Source of the DNA: Otatea glauca
Taxonomy: Eukaryota; Streptophyta; Magnoliopsida; Poales; Poaceae
Assembly (NCBI GenBank): GCA_036346275.1
Contig: CM070730.1
Location: forward strand, 47,166,918 to 47,230,917
DNA: 64,000 nt
Reading direction: 5' to 3'
In this document: positions 33,172-43,357 of the stretch, piece by piece
How the letters are laid out: the number at the start of each line of letters is the position of its first letter
Position numbering within the stretch: the first letter of the stretch is position 1
Made by a program: the position numbers and the translations under genes
Notes under the pieces: model-generated
Database searches by the model: none
The model's input: only the letters and a program-made list of their open reading frames with translations
Told to the model about the DNA's origin: nothing

Positions 33172-33464
33172 TGATATCTGTATTCATCTGGTAGAAGATT
33201 TCACATTCATTAGGATTTGGTTCGCTTTGCATACAATCTTACTTGTGCTTCGCAATTTGTTCAGTTGGTAATTTGCTGTAAGCAACAAATTCATCATTTC
33301 TTCCGCACTGGTATATTGTTGTTGTTTGTTCAAATCGGTATATTGTTGTACATTGTAATTGTGTATATGCAAAATCTGTGATTGATGTATATGTTTCAGA
33401 GGGCATGGCAAGCAGCACCTGAGGATAGCCCAAAATGCGATTTTTTATTTTTTCGACCATGTAC

Positions 33465-33722
33465 TATCTGTGGCGGTTGGTGGATAGAACCGCCACAGAT
33501 AATATTGTTATCTGTGGCGGTTGGTGCATAGAACCGCCACAGATAATATATTTATCTGTGGCGGTTGGTGGATAGAACCGTCACAGATAACTATTATCTG
33601 TGGTAGTTAGAAAACCGCCACTGACAATCCTCGATTATCAGTGGCACTATATCTGTGGCGGTTCAATTACCGTCACTGATGTCAGTTATGAACCGCCACT
33701 GATGACCTTTTTCAGTGTAGTG
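33465..33722. repeat. CACTA right-end subterminal repeats and terminus
   Basis: TATCTGTGGCGGTTGG and its complement AACCGCCACAGATA alternate five times. The last bases are CCTTTTTCAGTGTAGTG, the inverted CACTA terminus. Confidence 0.8.
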
Positions 33723-33740
33723 TTCATAATGGCATGACGT

Positions 33741-34426
33741 CACTACTACAGAACATCAGATCACTGCTGGTTCCAAACTGGCATCACTACTGGATATTAG
33801 AACCGGCAATGGACTATCATTGCCGGTTCTAGAAAAAAAAATTTGCACCTGGACCACCTTGTATTTACTATGCATGATCTTGCGCGTTGCAAGTCTCAAG
33901 TCACATGATTTTCACATGAAATACGCGCTCGTGCGGTTGCTAGGAGTCGAACACAATACCTACTGCTCTGCGCAAAGCTTCCTTACCATCTGACCTAGCA
34001 TACACTTCTCAACTACTATAAGATATATTTTCCTTTTATCCCTTCGTATCTGAAAGTTTCAACAATTATTTGGACATCTAAATGACTTCAAATAAAAAAG
34101 TTGTCGACTACAAAGTTGTAGATCTCATCGAGAGCTACAATTTCATATAAATTTTGTCTATATCCGACTCAGTATGAAAAAGTTATGGTTTTTCAAAAAT
34201 ATTATCGCTTCTGGTTCGTAAGCCGAACCGGCAGTGATACTTCCTCCATTATCACTGCCGGTTTTTTTAGAACCGACAGTGATAAGTTACTATCACTGCC
34301 GGTTCTTCTTCGATCGAGTATTTGTGCCGGTCTAGCTTATAACCGGCAGTGATAGTGTTATCACTGCCGGTTCTAGTCGAACCGGCAGTGATAGGCCGGT
34401 AAGAAATAGGTTTTTTTGTAGTAGTG
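33741..34426. mobile_element. Small non-autonomous CACTA element
   Basis: It starts CACTACTACAGAACATCAG and ends TTTTTTTGTAGTAGTG, perfect inverted termini. Subterminal repeats ATCACTGCCGGTTC and GAACCGGCAGTGAT occur at both ends. It is 686 bp and has no coding sequence. The bases next to the ends (CGT and GAC) do not match as a 3-bp target duplication. Confidence 0.85.
33933..34005 (-). ncRNA. tRNA-like sequence inside the small CACTA
   Basis: On the - strand a 73-base segment has GGTCAGATGGTA, resembling a Pol III A box, and TGTTCGACTCC about 35 bases later, one mismatch from the B box GGTTCGANTCC. The order and length fit a degenerate tRNA or tRNA-derived SINE head. It does not fold as a clean cloverleaf by eye, so it is not called a functional tRNA. 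Confidence 0.4.
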
Positions 34427-36404
34427 GACTATGCACTTGATCTAAATTAATGGGCATATTTCGAAGGCATGCAGGAACTTGGCATTCCATATGGAAAATT
34501 ATAGTTGTTTTCTGTTTTTTGAGAAAGCCTCTAAACCCAATTGATGGGTTATATGTTGCACCTGGAAAAAACGTTTTAATGGTCCAAAATGATAGTACGG
34601 TAAAGATCACAAGAAAGAAAGGCATGCCTCACCATACTTGATTGGCCTTGTTGATGATTCCTTCCTATTCGAAGAAAAGAAAGGCAAAGCTAAGCAACAG
34701 TGAAGTAGTAACATGGCCATGCCTTGTTGCAATGCCGTTGCGTGCTCCTGCGGCCTGCCCTCATGATTCAAGTGGGTATGAATAAAGGAAAGCAAGCATG
34801 TTTGCCTCGCCACTGTTTCACTCAGGGCCTATTTGCTATTTGCCTAATTGTACCACAGCTAACCTTAGTCAGGTGTAATTTATCTTACTTTTTGTGACAA
34901 CAAAATTTAGCGCCATAAATAGGGCAAAATATTTTTTAAAAAAACCTGAGTTTACGATATGTAGGCCATAGTAGGGACGGACCCTCGAAAATTTGAAAAA
35001 CGCTAAAAGATCATATCTTTAATAGGCCAGATTTGTTAATTGAACTGGTTCCGATTTTGATGGTTTGGGGTTTTTAAGATCTTATAACTATTTGTACTAT
35101 ACTTTAAGCAAATTTTAAATATATATGTTGAATTTATAATGTTACGAAATCATTGTATAAGGCTATAGAGTTGTACGTGCGAGCATGCACCCCATATAAA
35201 ATTTTCTAATTTCATCTTTAGGTCGTAGGGCTAGAAAATATGGCAAATCACGATTAATCTAAGAATAGACGTGACAATCTTACGCTACAAAACAAAATGG
35301 ACCCGAAGTTTTGGATCGATGCACTTGAAGGGGAGAGCGGAGATTTCATGGTCTTAGTTCTTGTGCTGGTCCCTGCCTCTCAATCTGACTTTCATTCCAC
35401 TCAATTTATCCTCCTTCATTATGCTCTTCATTTTTTCTCTCTCAAGTTTCTATGATTCTGCCTTGCCCTTTTACTGCTATCTCTTGTCATCTCTTTCTTG
35501 CTCTGCTGTTTCCAAGGGCAAAAGAGGTAGTAAAAGGCTGCAACAGTAGCATGCTGCATGCCTCCATATGACGAGGAGCGTAATAATGTGACGCGTCTGT
35601 TTCAAGTCTTCTCTTTACATGATGAGAAGGGAAGGGCACCACCTAGGTAATGTAAAAGCTCTGCTCCAGCCTCCAGTAAGCTGTAGAACAGGAATCTCCA
35701 AAGCCAAAAGAGAAAAAAAGAACAGAAGGCTGGCTACCGAACCATACAATGCTCCTGAGAAGCCATTAAACAGACAATTGGGCTTCAGATTAATCTTCAT
35801 AGGCCCAATCGAGCCCTTAATCACACTACACTATTCTGCTTTACACGATAAAAAGGTTCATTAGGGTCAGTTTGACGAGTCCGGCTCGCATGCTAGCCCT
35901 CCTGATGAGAGAATTTGTGGCCATCAAGAATTATCTGCACAGTAAAAAGAAGAAAGTGCACTCTTCTATCCACCCGACTGGGCTACCTTTGTGAACCAGA
36001 AGACCTCCGAACGGTGGACCTTCAAATTAAATATCTTATATGACAAGTTGACTTAGGAAAACGGATGCAGTGGAGCCAGGATTTCGATAAGCCTCGGATG
36101 AAAAACTAAGTAACTATTAGTAATGTCAAAGACTACGGACAAGCCTTTGCACAGCAAAAAATGAGAAGACCGGGTACTGTGAATACAACAAAACAGGATG
36201 AAAGCATAATTATAACAGCAAAAATCTTGTTGAGGGCATCACCTCCTTGATTGCGTCCATTTCATAGAGAAGAACATGGTTGAACTGTCCATCTATGTTG
36301 TCACGCCTAGTCGATGCCTAGGCGTCCCGACGGCCAAAGGAGGGTGCCAGGATCGGCCGCCTCGACTGGAGGGCGTTAGGATTTGTCTCAATATTGTTAT
36401 CTAG
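34427..36404. other. Intergenic DNA, no gene recognised
   Basis: AT-rich with short open frames only. A short GCCTAGTCGATGCCTAGGCG patch lies at about 36307-36326. The last part may be an intron of the gene fragment at 36405. Confidence 0.5.
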
Positions 36405-36723
36405 GAAAAACTTCTTTCAAGCAGGAACAGGATAAAAGTCTCACTTGGCAAGAAGTTGAAGATCGGTTATTTTCAGAGATTGAAAAGATTCACAAGGTAT
36501 CCAACTGGAGCTCTCAGAGAGTTAAATTGTCTGCAGAGAATAGAATAGTTGGCTATTCTCAACTTGTAATAAATCTCAACCATTTATTCTTCTTGCAGAA
36601 GAAGGAGAGGCAGCTCAGAAAGCAACAAAGAGAAGCCTTCCTTCTTGACAGCTACTTGGACAGTGAATGGATTCACCTGTGGCCGCTCTTGCCGTGAAAG
36701 AAAGCGTGCCACTTATACTTTTG
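36405..36723 (+). pseudogene. Intron-bearing host gene fragment, possibly DDT-domain/DDR4-like
   Basis: Exon 36405-36496 (acceptor ATCTAG, donor AAG/GTATCC) encodes SLTWQEVEDRLFSEIEKIHK. Exon 36599-36723 (acceptor TTGCAG, donor TTG/GTAAGC) encodes KKERQLRKQQREAFLLDSYL. After a one-base shift it continues RSCRERKRATYTF. The RSCRxRxxxxYTF motif resembles the tail of plant DDT-domain (DDR4-like) chromatin proteins; this naming is from memory. The next exon is missing because a Gypsy LTR begins at 36748. Confidence 0.4.
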
Positions 36724-36747
36724 GTAAGCCCAAGGCTGAAGTCAACG

Positions 36748-37639
36748 GCTTGGTGCCCATCCAACGGTGATTGGCCAGTCCTATACTTCGGCTCTGTGTG
36801 AGGGAAGTGATAGTGAAGGCAATACCGGAGAGGTTCTTTGGTTAAGGTAGAAGTTCCTGGAAAGCTTTGTTGCGGACAATCACCTGTGTGGTGAGCGGCT
36901 GTATCTTGTGGGTAAAGTGTACAACCTCTGCAGAGTGTCAAACTATTCGAATAGCCGTGCTCACGGTATTGAGCATTGCTCGGAGATTACTGATCAAGGG
37001 TAGATTTTCATAAACAAAATGTGGGAAGGGTGGTGTGTGCCAAGTGTTAAAAATGAACTATTAAGGTGTGTGTGAGAATCTTCAAGAAAACCATTTGAAG
37101 AAATTAGTATTACTTATAACTGTTCCAATGCTTTAATCTAATTAAGATATTGGTTTAAAATTGCTGTTTGATGCAAAAGAACCATTTAAGCCAACCCTTT
37201 GGAATAAGCTTTGCATGTAGTAATAGCACTGCATTCTGTGCATTACTTGTTGAGTGCCTTGTGTACTCACCCCACCTTGCTTATCAACCCCAACATCAGT
37301 GGAGGAGACTACCCCAGTTTGGGAGGAAGAGTACATCGAGGATACGAACAACTAGGGGGCAAGCCCAGTTGGTTGCATGTGGCAAGATGAAGGCTTCCAC
37401 GACCTTTACTTATGTTCCGCTGCTATTTCCTTACTTTGAATAATGTAAACCCTGTGTGGCTGACTTATCTGTAAGGAGACCATAAGGTCGTATAACTCGA
37501 CTTATATACATGTTTGCACTATTTATTCTTATATCTTTGTGAATGTCTGTAATGTGCAACCTCAGATGATGTGTGTGCTAGTGTGATCTCGGATCGCATG
37601 AATACACAGAGGGTCGGATTTGCGATTCGGGTCCCGACA
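36748..37639 (+). repeat. 5' LTR of Gypsy A, truncated
   Basis: It matches about the last 890 bases of the 3' LTR (45999-46887), starting at CGGCTTGGTGCCCATCCAAC and ending CGGGTCCCGACA. Roughly 2.6 kb of its 5' portion is missing, where the host gene fragment now joins. Confidence 0.85.
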
Positions 37640-37643
37640 GAGG

Positions 37644-37655
37644 TGGTATCAGAGC
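37644..37655 (+). promoter_or_regulatory. Primer-binding site of Gypsy A (tRNA-iMet)
   Basis: TGGTATCAGAGC lies 4 bases after the 5' LTR end. It is complementary to the 3' end of initiator methionine tRNA. Confidence 0.9.
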
Positions 37656-37839
37656 AAGGCTGACTGTAGGTCTTGACCCTAGTTTGGTCGTGCCTAGGAG
37701 GGTAAAACTATTTTCTAAAGACCTAATCAACTTGAGCAAGAATATCAATGAAATCTTGACTTATCTCTTCTCTCTTGTTTCATACCTATCTTTGAATTTT
37801 TATTATTCTCTGCTTAATTTAAACAAGATTTATTTTGTC

Positions 37840-38600
37840 GATGAGGATGATCCACACCTATGGAGAGCGCACCGGAGGATACTGCATGCGGAGTTATGGC
37901 GTATGATGCAGCTTGCTCGGAGGTTTTGATGCACCATCGATCGAGGGACTTGGTGGTGCAGGCGGGACTTAACGTCGCTGGGATGTCAAGATCACGATGT
38001 ATGCTCGAGAGAGAACGAGGAGAGCCGCCCCATCTACATCACGGTCGGAGGTCTTCTTTTGAGGCGGAATCCGAGTCGACGCGCAGCGAGCGTCGGCGAT
38101 TGCCCGCACTTACTCCGCAGAGTTGGAGGGCACCGTCTTTCGTCACCATCCGCGTCGAGACAATCGCTTGGAGAGGATGGAGCTTGTAGAGGAGGACGCC
38201 ACTATCACCCACTGGCGAGGTACGTCATCGCCAGAGGACGCCTTGGACGAGACAGTCCAGAGTTGCAGAGGACCCGCGCCGAGGTCGCAGAGGCAAAGAT
38301 CCGGCCACGGAGGGCTTAGCTCACTCCATGCGAAGATCCAGGAGTTGGAGATGGCTTTGTATGGACCCGAGCCCGATCCATTCTCGAGTTACACGATCCA
38401 GATCCGGAGGAGCAGAGCAGAGGCACCGGGCAGGAGCAGCAGCACCCGGGACCAGGAGTCGATGGGGTCATTTGCACCACCCGCAGAGGTCACGAGACCG
38501 GTTGCCCGATTCCGAGCACCCACGGTGTATGCTCGAGTGAGCATGGCCGGGTTGGCTCGATGAGTGATCGAGTCTAGTAGAGTGTAGTGTCGAGACTCGA
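37840..38600 (+). pseudogene. Leader ORF upstream of gag, Gypsy A
   Basis: Fragments of a protein recur in the same place in Gypsy C (60397-61200, - strand): an arginine-rich start near 37858 and a region around 38320-38400 with LELHDPDPEEQ in one frame. Sharing between A and C indicates an ancestral extra ORF between the primer-binding site and gag. Here it is broken by several shifts. Function unknown. Confidence 0.45.
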
Positions 38601-38851
38601 ATGTCCGAGTCGCGTCTTTTCTTCGAGTCACCATTAGGTGTGAGTCGTCATGGATTCCTATGTTTGCTTACTTTTTTGGTTGTGAGTGTCTCAGATGTGT
38701 TGCATTGCCCTTAGGCACTTGTGAGCAACCGCATCGCTTTATATTATATCAATAAAGTGGCTAAATAATTTAAGTTACACCTATTTTCCCACATGAATTC
38801 TTTTACTTGTCTATGCTTTCTTCTTCTCTTAACCTTGGAAGCTGGCAACAG

Positions 38852-40037
38852 ATGGTGAGGACTCGTGGAAATGTTGGAGCCAGCGGAAGTGGAGCTAACC
38901 AGGCGGACAACCAGAATGAAGAGCCGATCCTTCAACCGCCGCAGGTCGATATGCAGAACATGGGAGCCTTCTTGACTGCCCAGACTCAACTTATGAACAC
39001 GATGGTTCAAACCATGCAGCAGATATCCAATCAAGCTGCTGTGAATGTTCAACCTGGGGGTAACCATGGACCACACCCCTACTCCAGGTTGTCGGAGTTT
39101 ATGAGGACTCGTCCACCCACTTTCTCAGGTAACGCCAATCCACTAGAAGCGGACGATTGGCTAAGGACAATTGAAAGGAAGTTGCACATTACCCAGTGTG
39201 TAGGACATGAGAGGGTACTCTATGCCTCTCATCAACTCGAAGGGACTGCCGCAGAATGGTGGGAAAACTTCTGCGCAGCTCATGAGGACCCACAGAGTAT
39301 CACGTGGGAGGAATTCACCTCAGCCTTCCGCCAGTACCATGTACCCGAGGGTATCATGGATCTTAAAAAGGAGGAATTCCGGAGCCTCAAGCAGACGGCG
39401 GCCGGTGGCGATTACGAACAAGTTCACCTAAGCGGCACGCTACGCACCGGAGGACGTGGCTACGGATAAGGCCAGACAATCCCGCTTCATGAAGGGATTG
39501 AATGCAAGGTTGCAGGTGGGACTGATCACCCACACATTCCCTGACTTCCAAGAGCTAGTTAACAAAGCTCTTATCTTAGAGGACAAGCGCCGAGAGTTGG
39601 ATGACAACAGGAAGCGCAGAATGGCGCAACAAGGAGGTCGTCAGGGCCAGCAGAGGCAGAGGACGGCACCTCAGCATTCATCCGTACAGCCTGCAGGCAA
39701 TGATAGGGCACCACTGCCGGCAAATCGCCCAGTGGGTCAGAATGTTCAGACTCCAGCCAGAACTGTGGCACAGACTGGAGGAACCTCTCAGGCAGTGGGA
39801 ATACGTTGCTATCATTGCAATGAAATGGGGCATTTTGTCAACAACTGCCCTAAGAAGGGAGGTGTCACCCCGGTCCGCTTTAACCTAGGGAACACACCGG
39901 CAAGGACTCCCGCGCCAATCGTGAACCGTGGGGCATCAACAGCAGCAACTCCATCCCAAGGAACTGCACGAGGCCGAGTCAACCACATTACAACGGATGA
40001 AGTTCAAAACGCCACGGACGTTGTACATCCTGGGTAA
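38852..40037 (+). pseudogene. Gag polyprotein of Gypsy A, frameshifted
   Basis: It begins MVRTRGNVGASGSG. The capsid region includes RPPTFSGNANPLEADDWLR, LEGTAAEWWENF and FRQYHVPEGIMDLKKEEFR. A cluster of small indels at about 39390-39460 shifts the frame. The second part (39456-40037) includes RFMKGLNARLQ and a CCHC zinc knuckle, CYHCNEMGHFVNNC (about 39808-39849). Gag would package the RNA. The breaks make it inactive as read. Confidence 0.8.
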
Positions 40038-41410
40038 GTTCCTAGTAAACTCGATCACCACCGCTTTATTTGATTCCGGAGCTTCGCATTCTTTTATTTC
40101 CCGAGATTTTGCTGTTCAAAATGATATGGAAATAGTGAATCTTAAATGTGTGCTCATAGTCCAATCCCCTGGATCAGAACTCCGATCTAAAGTAGGATGT
40201 TCTGGGGTAAGACTAATAATTAATGGAGTTGAGTTCTTAGCGAACTTAATCGTCCTTAATACCCAAACCTTGGATGTTATCCTGGGAATGGATTGGTTAA
40301 CCAATCACAAGGCAGTATTGGACTGCGGAAAAAGAGTCATATCGGTCGAGAGCCCGGATGGAAAGAAGATTGAGTTTGAAGCAAAACCAGTGCGGGATGG
40401 ACAATTAATGGTCAACAGCATGAAGACTGTCAGCTTAGAGGAAGTTTCCATAGTCAATGAATATCCGGATGTTTTCCCGGAAGATTTACCTGGAATGCCG
40501 CCAGATAGAGATATCGAGTTCGTGATAGAGCTGGTTCCAGGGACAGCTCCCATAGCTAAGAGACCTTACAGGATGTCCACAGAGGAATTGGTGGAAATGA
40601 AGAAGCAAATTGAAGAACTGCTGGAAAAAGGATTTATAAGACCTAGTTCATCGCCATGGGGAGCACCTTTCTTATTCGTCAAGAAGAAGGACGGAAGTTT
40701 CAGAATGTGTATAGACTATCGTGCACTCAATGATGTGACGATAAAGAATAAGTATCCGCTACCCAGGATCGATGATTTGTTTGACCAGTTGAGAGGAGCA
40801 GGAGTCTTCTCCAAAATTGATCTCCGATCAGGATACCATCAATTGAAGATCCGATCAGAGGATATCCCGAAGACTGCATTTTCGTCAAGATATGGACACT
40901 ACGAGTTTACAGTGATGTCTTTTGGTTTGACAAATGCACCAGCATATTTCATGAACTTAATGAATAAGGTTTTTATGGAATATTTGGATAAGTTCGTTGT
41001 CGTATTCATAGATGATATCCTTATCTATTCCAAGACGAGAGAAGAGCACGCCAGAGCATTTGAGGCTAGTCCTTGAAAAGTTGAGAGAGCAATGCTTGTT
41101 TGCAAAATTTAGCAAATGTGATTTACGGAAGAATAAGGTTGAATTTCTTGGACACATAATGACTGCAGCAGGAGTTGCGGTAGATCCAAAGAAAGTGGAG
41201 ACAGTTCTACATTGGGAACAACCCAAGTCGGTAACCCAAATCCGTAGTTTCCTTGGAATGGCGGGGTATTACCGTCGATTCATCGAAGGATTCTCTACGA
41301 TTGCGAGACCTCTTACGCAATTGTTGAAAAAGGAAAGGAAATTCCTATGGACACCGAGTGTGAGAAGAGTTTTCGAGGAGTTGAAGAGAAGATTAACATC
41401 GGCACTGTAC
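40010..41410 (+). pseudogene. Protease, reverse transcriptase and RNase H start of Gypsy A
   Basis: The aspartic protease motif LFDSGASHSFIS lies near 40066-40101. RT motifs follow: FRMCIDYRALND, YPLPRIDDLFDQL, FSKIDLRSGYHQL and the catalytic FIDD at about 41004-41015. A frame shift occurs near 41045; the second frame carries KNKVEFLGHIMT and FLGMAGYYRRFI and stops at 41411. RNase H (YCDASRRGLGCVL, about 41440) continues beyond this stop. Several breaks are present. Confidence 0.85.
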
Positions 41411-41573
41411 TAGTTTTACGACGCTCATCAAGACTTCGACATCTATTGTGATGCATCGCGTCGAGGATTGGGATGCGTGTTGATGCAAAATAGAAAGGTA
41501 ATTGCCTATGCATCAAGGCAATTGAGACCACATGAGGAGAACTATCCGACTCATGATTTGGAATTAGTGCAGA

Positions 41574-43312
41574 GTGCATGCACTAAAGATATGGCGTCAT
41601 CATCTCATCGGAAATAGATGTGAAGTGTATACTGATCATAAAAGTCTTAAGTATATCTTCACACAAGCTGACCTAAATATGAGGCAAAGAAGATGGTTAG
41701 AGTTAATTAAGGATTATAATGTGGGAATTCACTACCATCCGGGTAAAGCCAACGTGGTGGCAGACGCCTTGAGCAGAAAGAACCACAGTGTAAATATGCT
41801 GTTGGAAACAAGTCAGGCAGATTGTGTAAGGATTTTAAATTAGAACTGGAAATGGTACTGAAGGATTCCTAGCAACTTTGAAGTAAGACCTACCTCGAAG
41901 ATCGATCGGGGAAGGCGTAAAGATGATGATAAGATCAATAGAATTAAGGGCAAAATGGATGAAGGCAAAGCAAAAGATTTCAAACTGGATAAACAAGGTA
42001 CTATGTGGTTTAAAGAGCGCATTTGTGTGCCGAACAAAAAGGAGTTGAAGCGATTAGACTCGGGAGGCCCATGACTCCAAGTACTCAATTCATCCAGAAG
42101 TGCGAAATGTATCAAGATTTAAAGGAGAGATTTTGGTGGCCAAGCATGAAGCGAGAAGTCGCGAATACGTTGCAATATGTGACATATGCTAAAGAGTCAA
42201 AGCTATGCACCAAAGACCAAGCAGGCTATTACAACCCCTAAAGATACCTGAATGGAAATGGGAAGAAATTGGTATGGATTTCATAACCGGATTGCCTAGA
42301 ACGCAAAGTGGATATGATTCCATATGGGTCATAGTAGATCGTTTAACTAAAGTGGCACATTTCATACCCGTGAAGACCACTTATTCCGAGACCGTTAGCG
42401 TAACTTTATATGTCAAGAATTGTTTGTTTGCATGGAGTACCGAAAAAAATAGTGTCAGACAGAGGTACCCAATTTACCTCCAGATTTTGGGGTAAGCTAC
42501 ATGAAGCGATGGGAACTCGTTTGAACTTCAGTACAGCATACCATCCGCAGACAGATGGACAAACTGAGAGAGTCAATCAGATATTAGAGGATATGTTGAG
42601 GGCATGTGCCTTAGCATATTCCACCTCATGGGACAAGTGTTTGCCTTATGCTGAGTTTAGTTACAACAACGCTTATCAAAGTAGTTTACAAATGTCTCCA
42701 TTTGAAGCTTTGTATGGTCGGTCCTGTCGAACACCATTGAATTGGAATGAGACAGGCGAACGACATGTTTTTGGACCAGACATTCTTCAGGAAGCGGAAG
42801 AACAGATCGCCCTGATCAGGGAAAGATTGAAGATTGCACAATCAAGGCAGAAGAGTTATGCTGACAACCGTCGCAGGGAACTGAGCTTTGAACCCGAAGA
42901 TTTTGTGTACCTTAGAGTCACGCCTCTCAAAGGAGTTAGAAGGTTCTATGCAAAAGGAAAGCTCGCACCCAGATATATCGGACCATTCAAGATCTTGAGC
43001 CGCAGAGGTGAAGTTGCTTATCAGTTGGAGTTACCGCCGTCTTTGGCAGGAGTGCATGATGTATTCCATGTATCACAACTGAAGAAGTGTCTTCGAGTAC
43101 CGGAAGAGCAAACACCTTTGGAGGCAATTGAGCTGCAAGAAGATCTGACTTACAAAGAACATCCGATGAAGATTCTGGACGTAATGGACAGAGAGACAAG
43201 GAACAAGTCAACACGTTTCTGCAGAATTCAATGGAGCAACCATTCGAAAAGTGAAGCAACGTGGGAACGTGAAGAAGATCTGAAGAAGGAGTTCCCTAAC
43301 CTATTTCTGTAG
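41574..43312 (+). pseudogene. RNase H end, integrase and chromodomain of Gypsy A
   Basis: 41574-41843 encodes YTDHKSLKYIFTQADLNMRQ and VVADALSRK, the RNase H end. The integrase starts after damage at 41880-42060. The catalytic triad is visible: D in MDFITGLP (42277), D in VSDRGTQF (42458) and E in GQTERVNQ (42566), with the usual 35-residue D-to-E gap. The last frame, 42410-43312, is open for 300 residues. It ends in a chromodomain region (FCRIQWSNHSKSEATWE), which targets insertion to marked chromatin in chromoviruses. Confidence 0.85.
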
Positions 43313-43344
43313 ACAGCCCTGAATCTCGGGGACGAGATTCTCTT

Positions 43345-43357
43345 AAGGGGGGAGGTT
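43345..43357 (+). promoter_or_regulatory. Polypurine tract of Gypsy A
   Basis: AAGGGGGGAGG lies immediately before the 3' LTR start TGTAACACCC. Confidence 0.8.

Larger units (their letters stand above)
26126..33722 (+). mobile_element. CACTA (En/Spm) transposon, right-hand part
   Basis: It contains a transposase tail (26128-26276), hairpin repeats (26605-26815), a decayed second gene (29094-33171) and a right end with matching subterminal repeats and terminal GTGTAGTG (33715-33722, the complement of CACTACAC). The left terminus is missing. Repeats TGGCGGTTC/GAACCGCCA at both places support one family. Large introns occupy 27310-29090 and 31900-33050. Confidence 0.7.

Noticed and set aside
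18384..33722. One giant CACTA element from 18384 to 33722
   Set aside because: The subterminal repeat units differ (CAGACGGTTC versus AGTGGCGGTTC) and the termini differ (CACTACTACAG versus CACTACACTG), so these are different families.
36383..36697. Continuous 104-codon frame as an intact small gene
   Set aside because: The frame reads through an intron with good GT-AG ends and leaves the conserved frame after 36660; it is a two-exon fragment of a larger gene.
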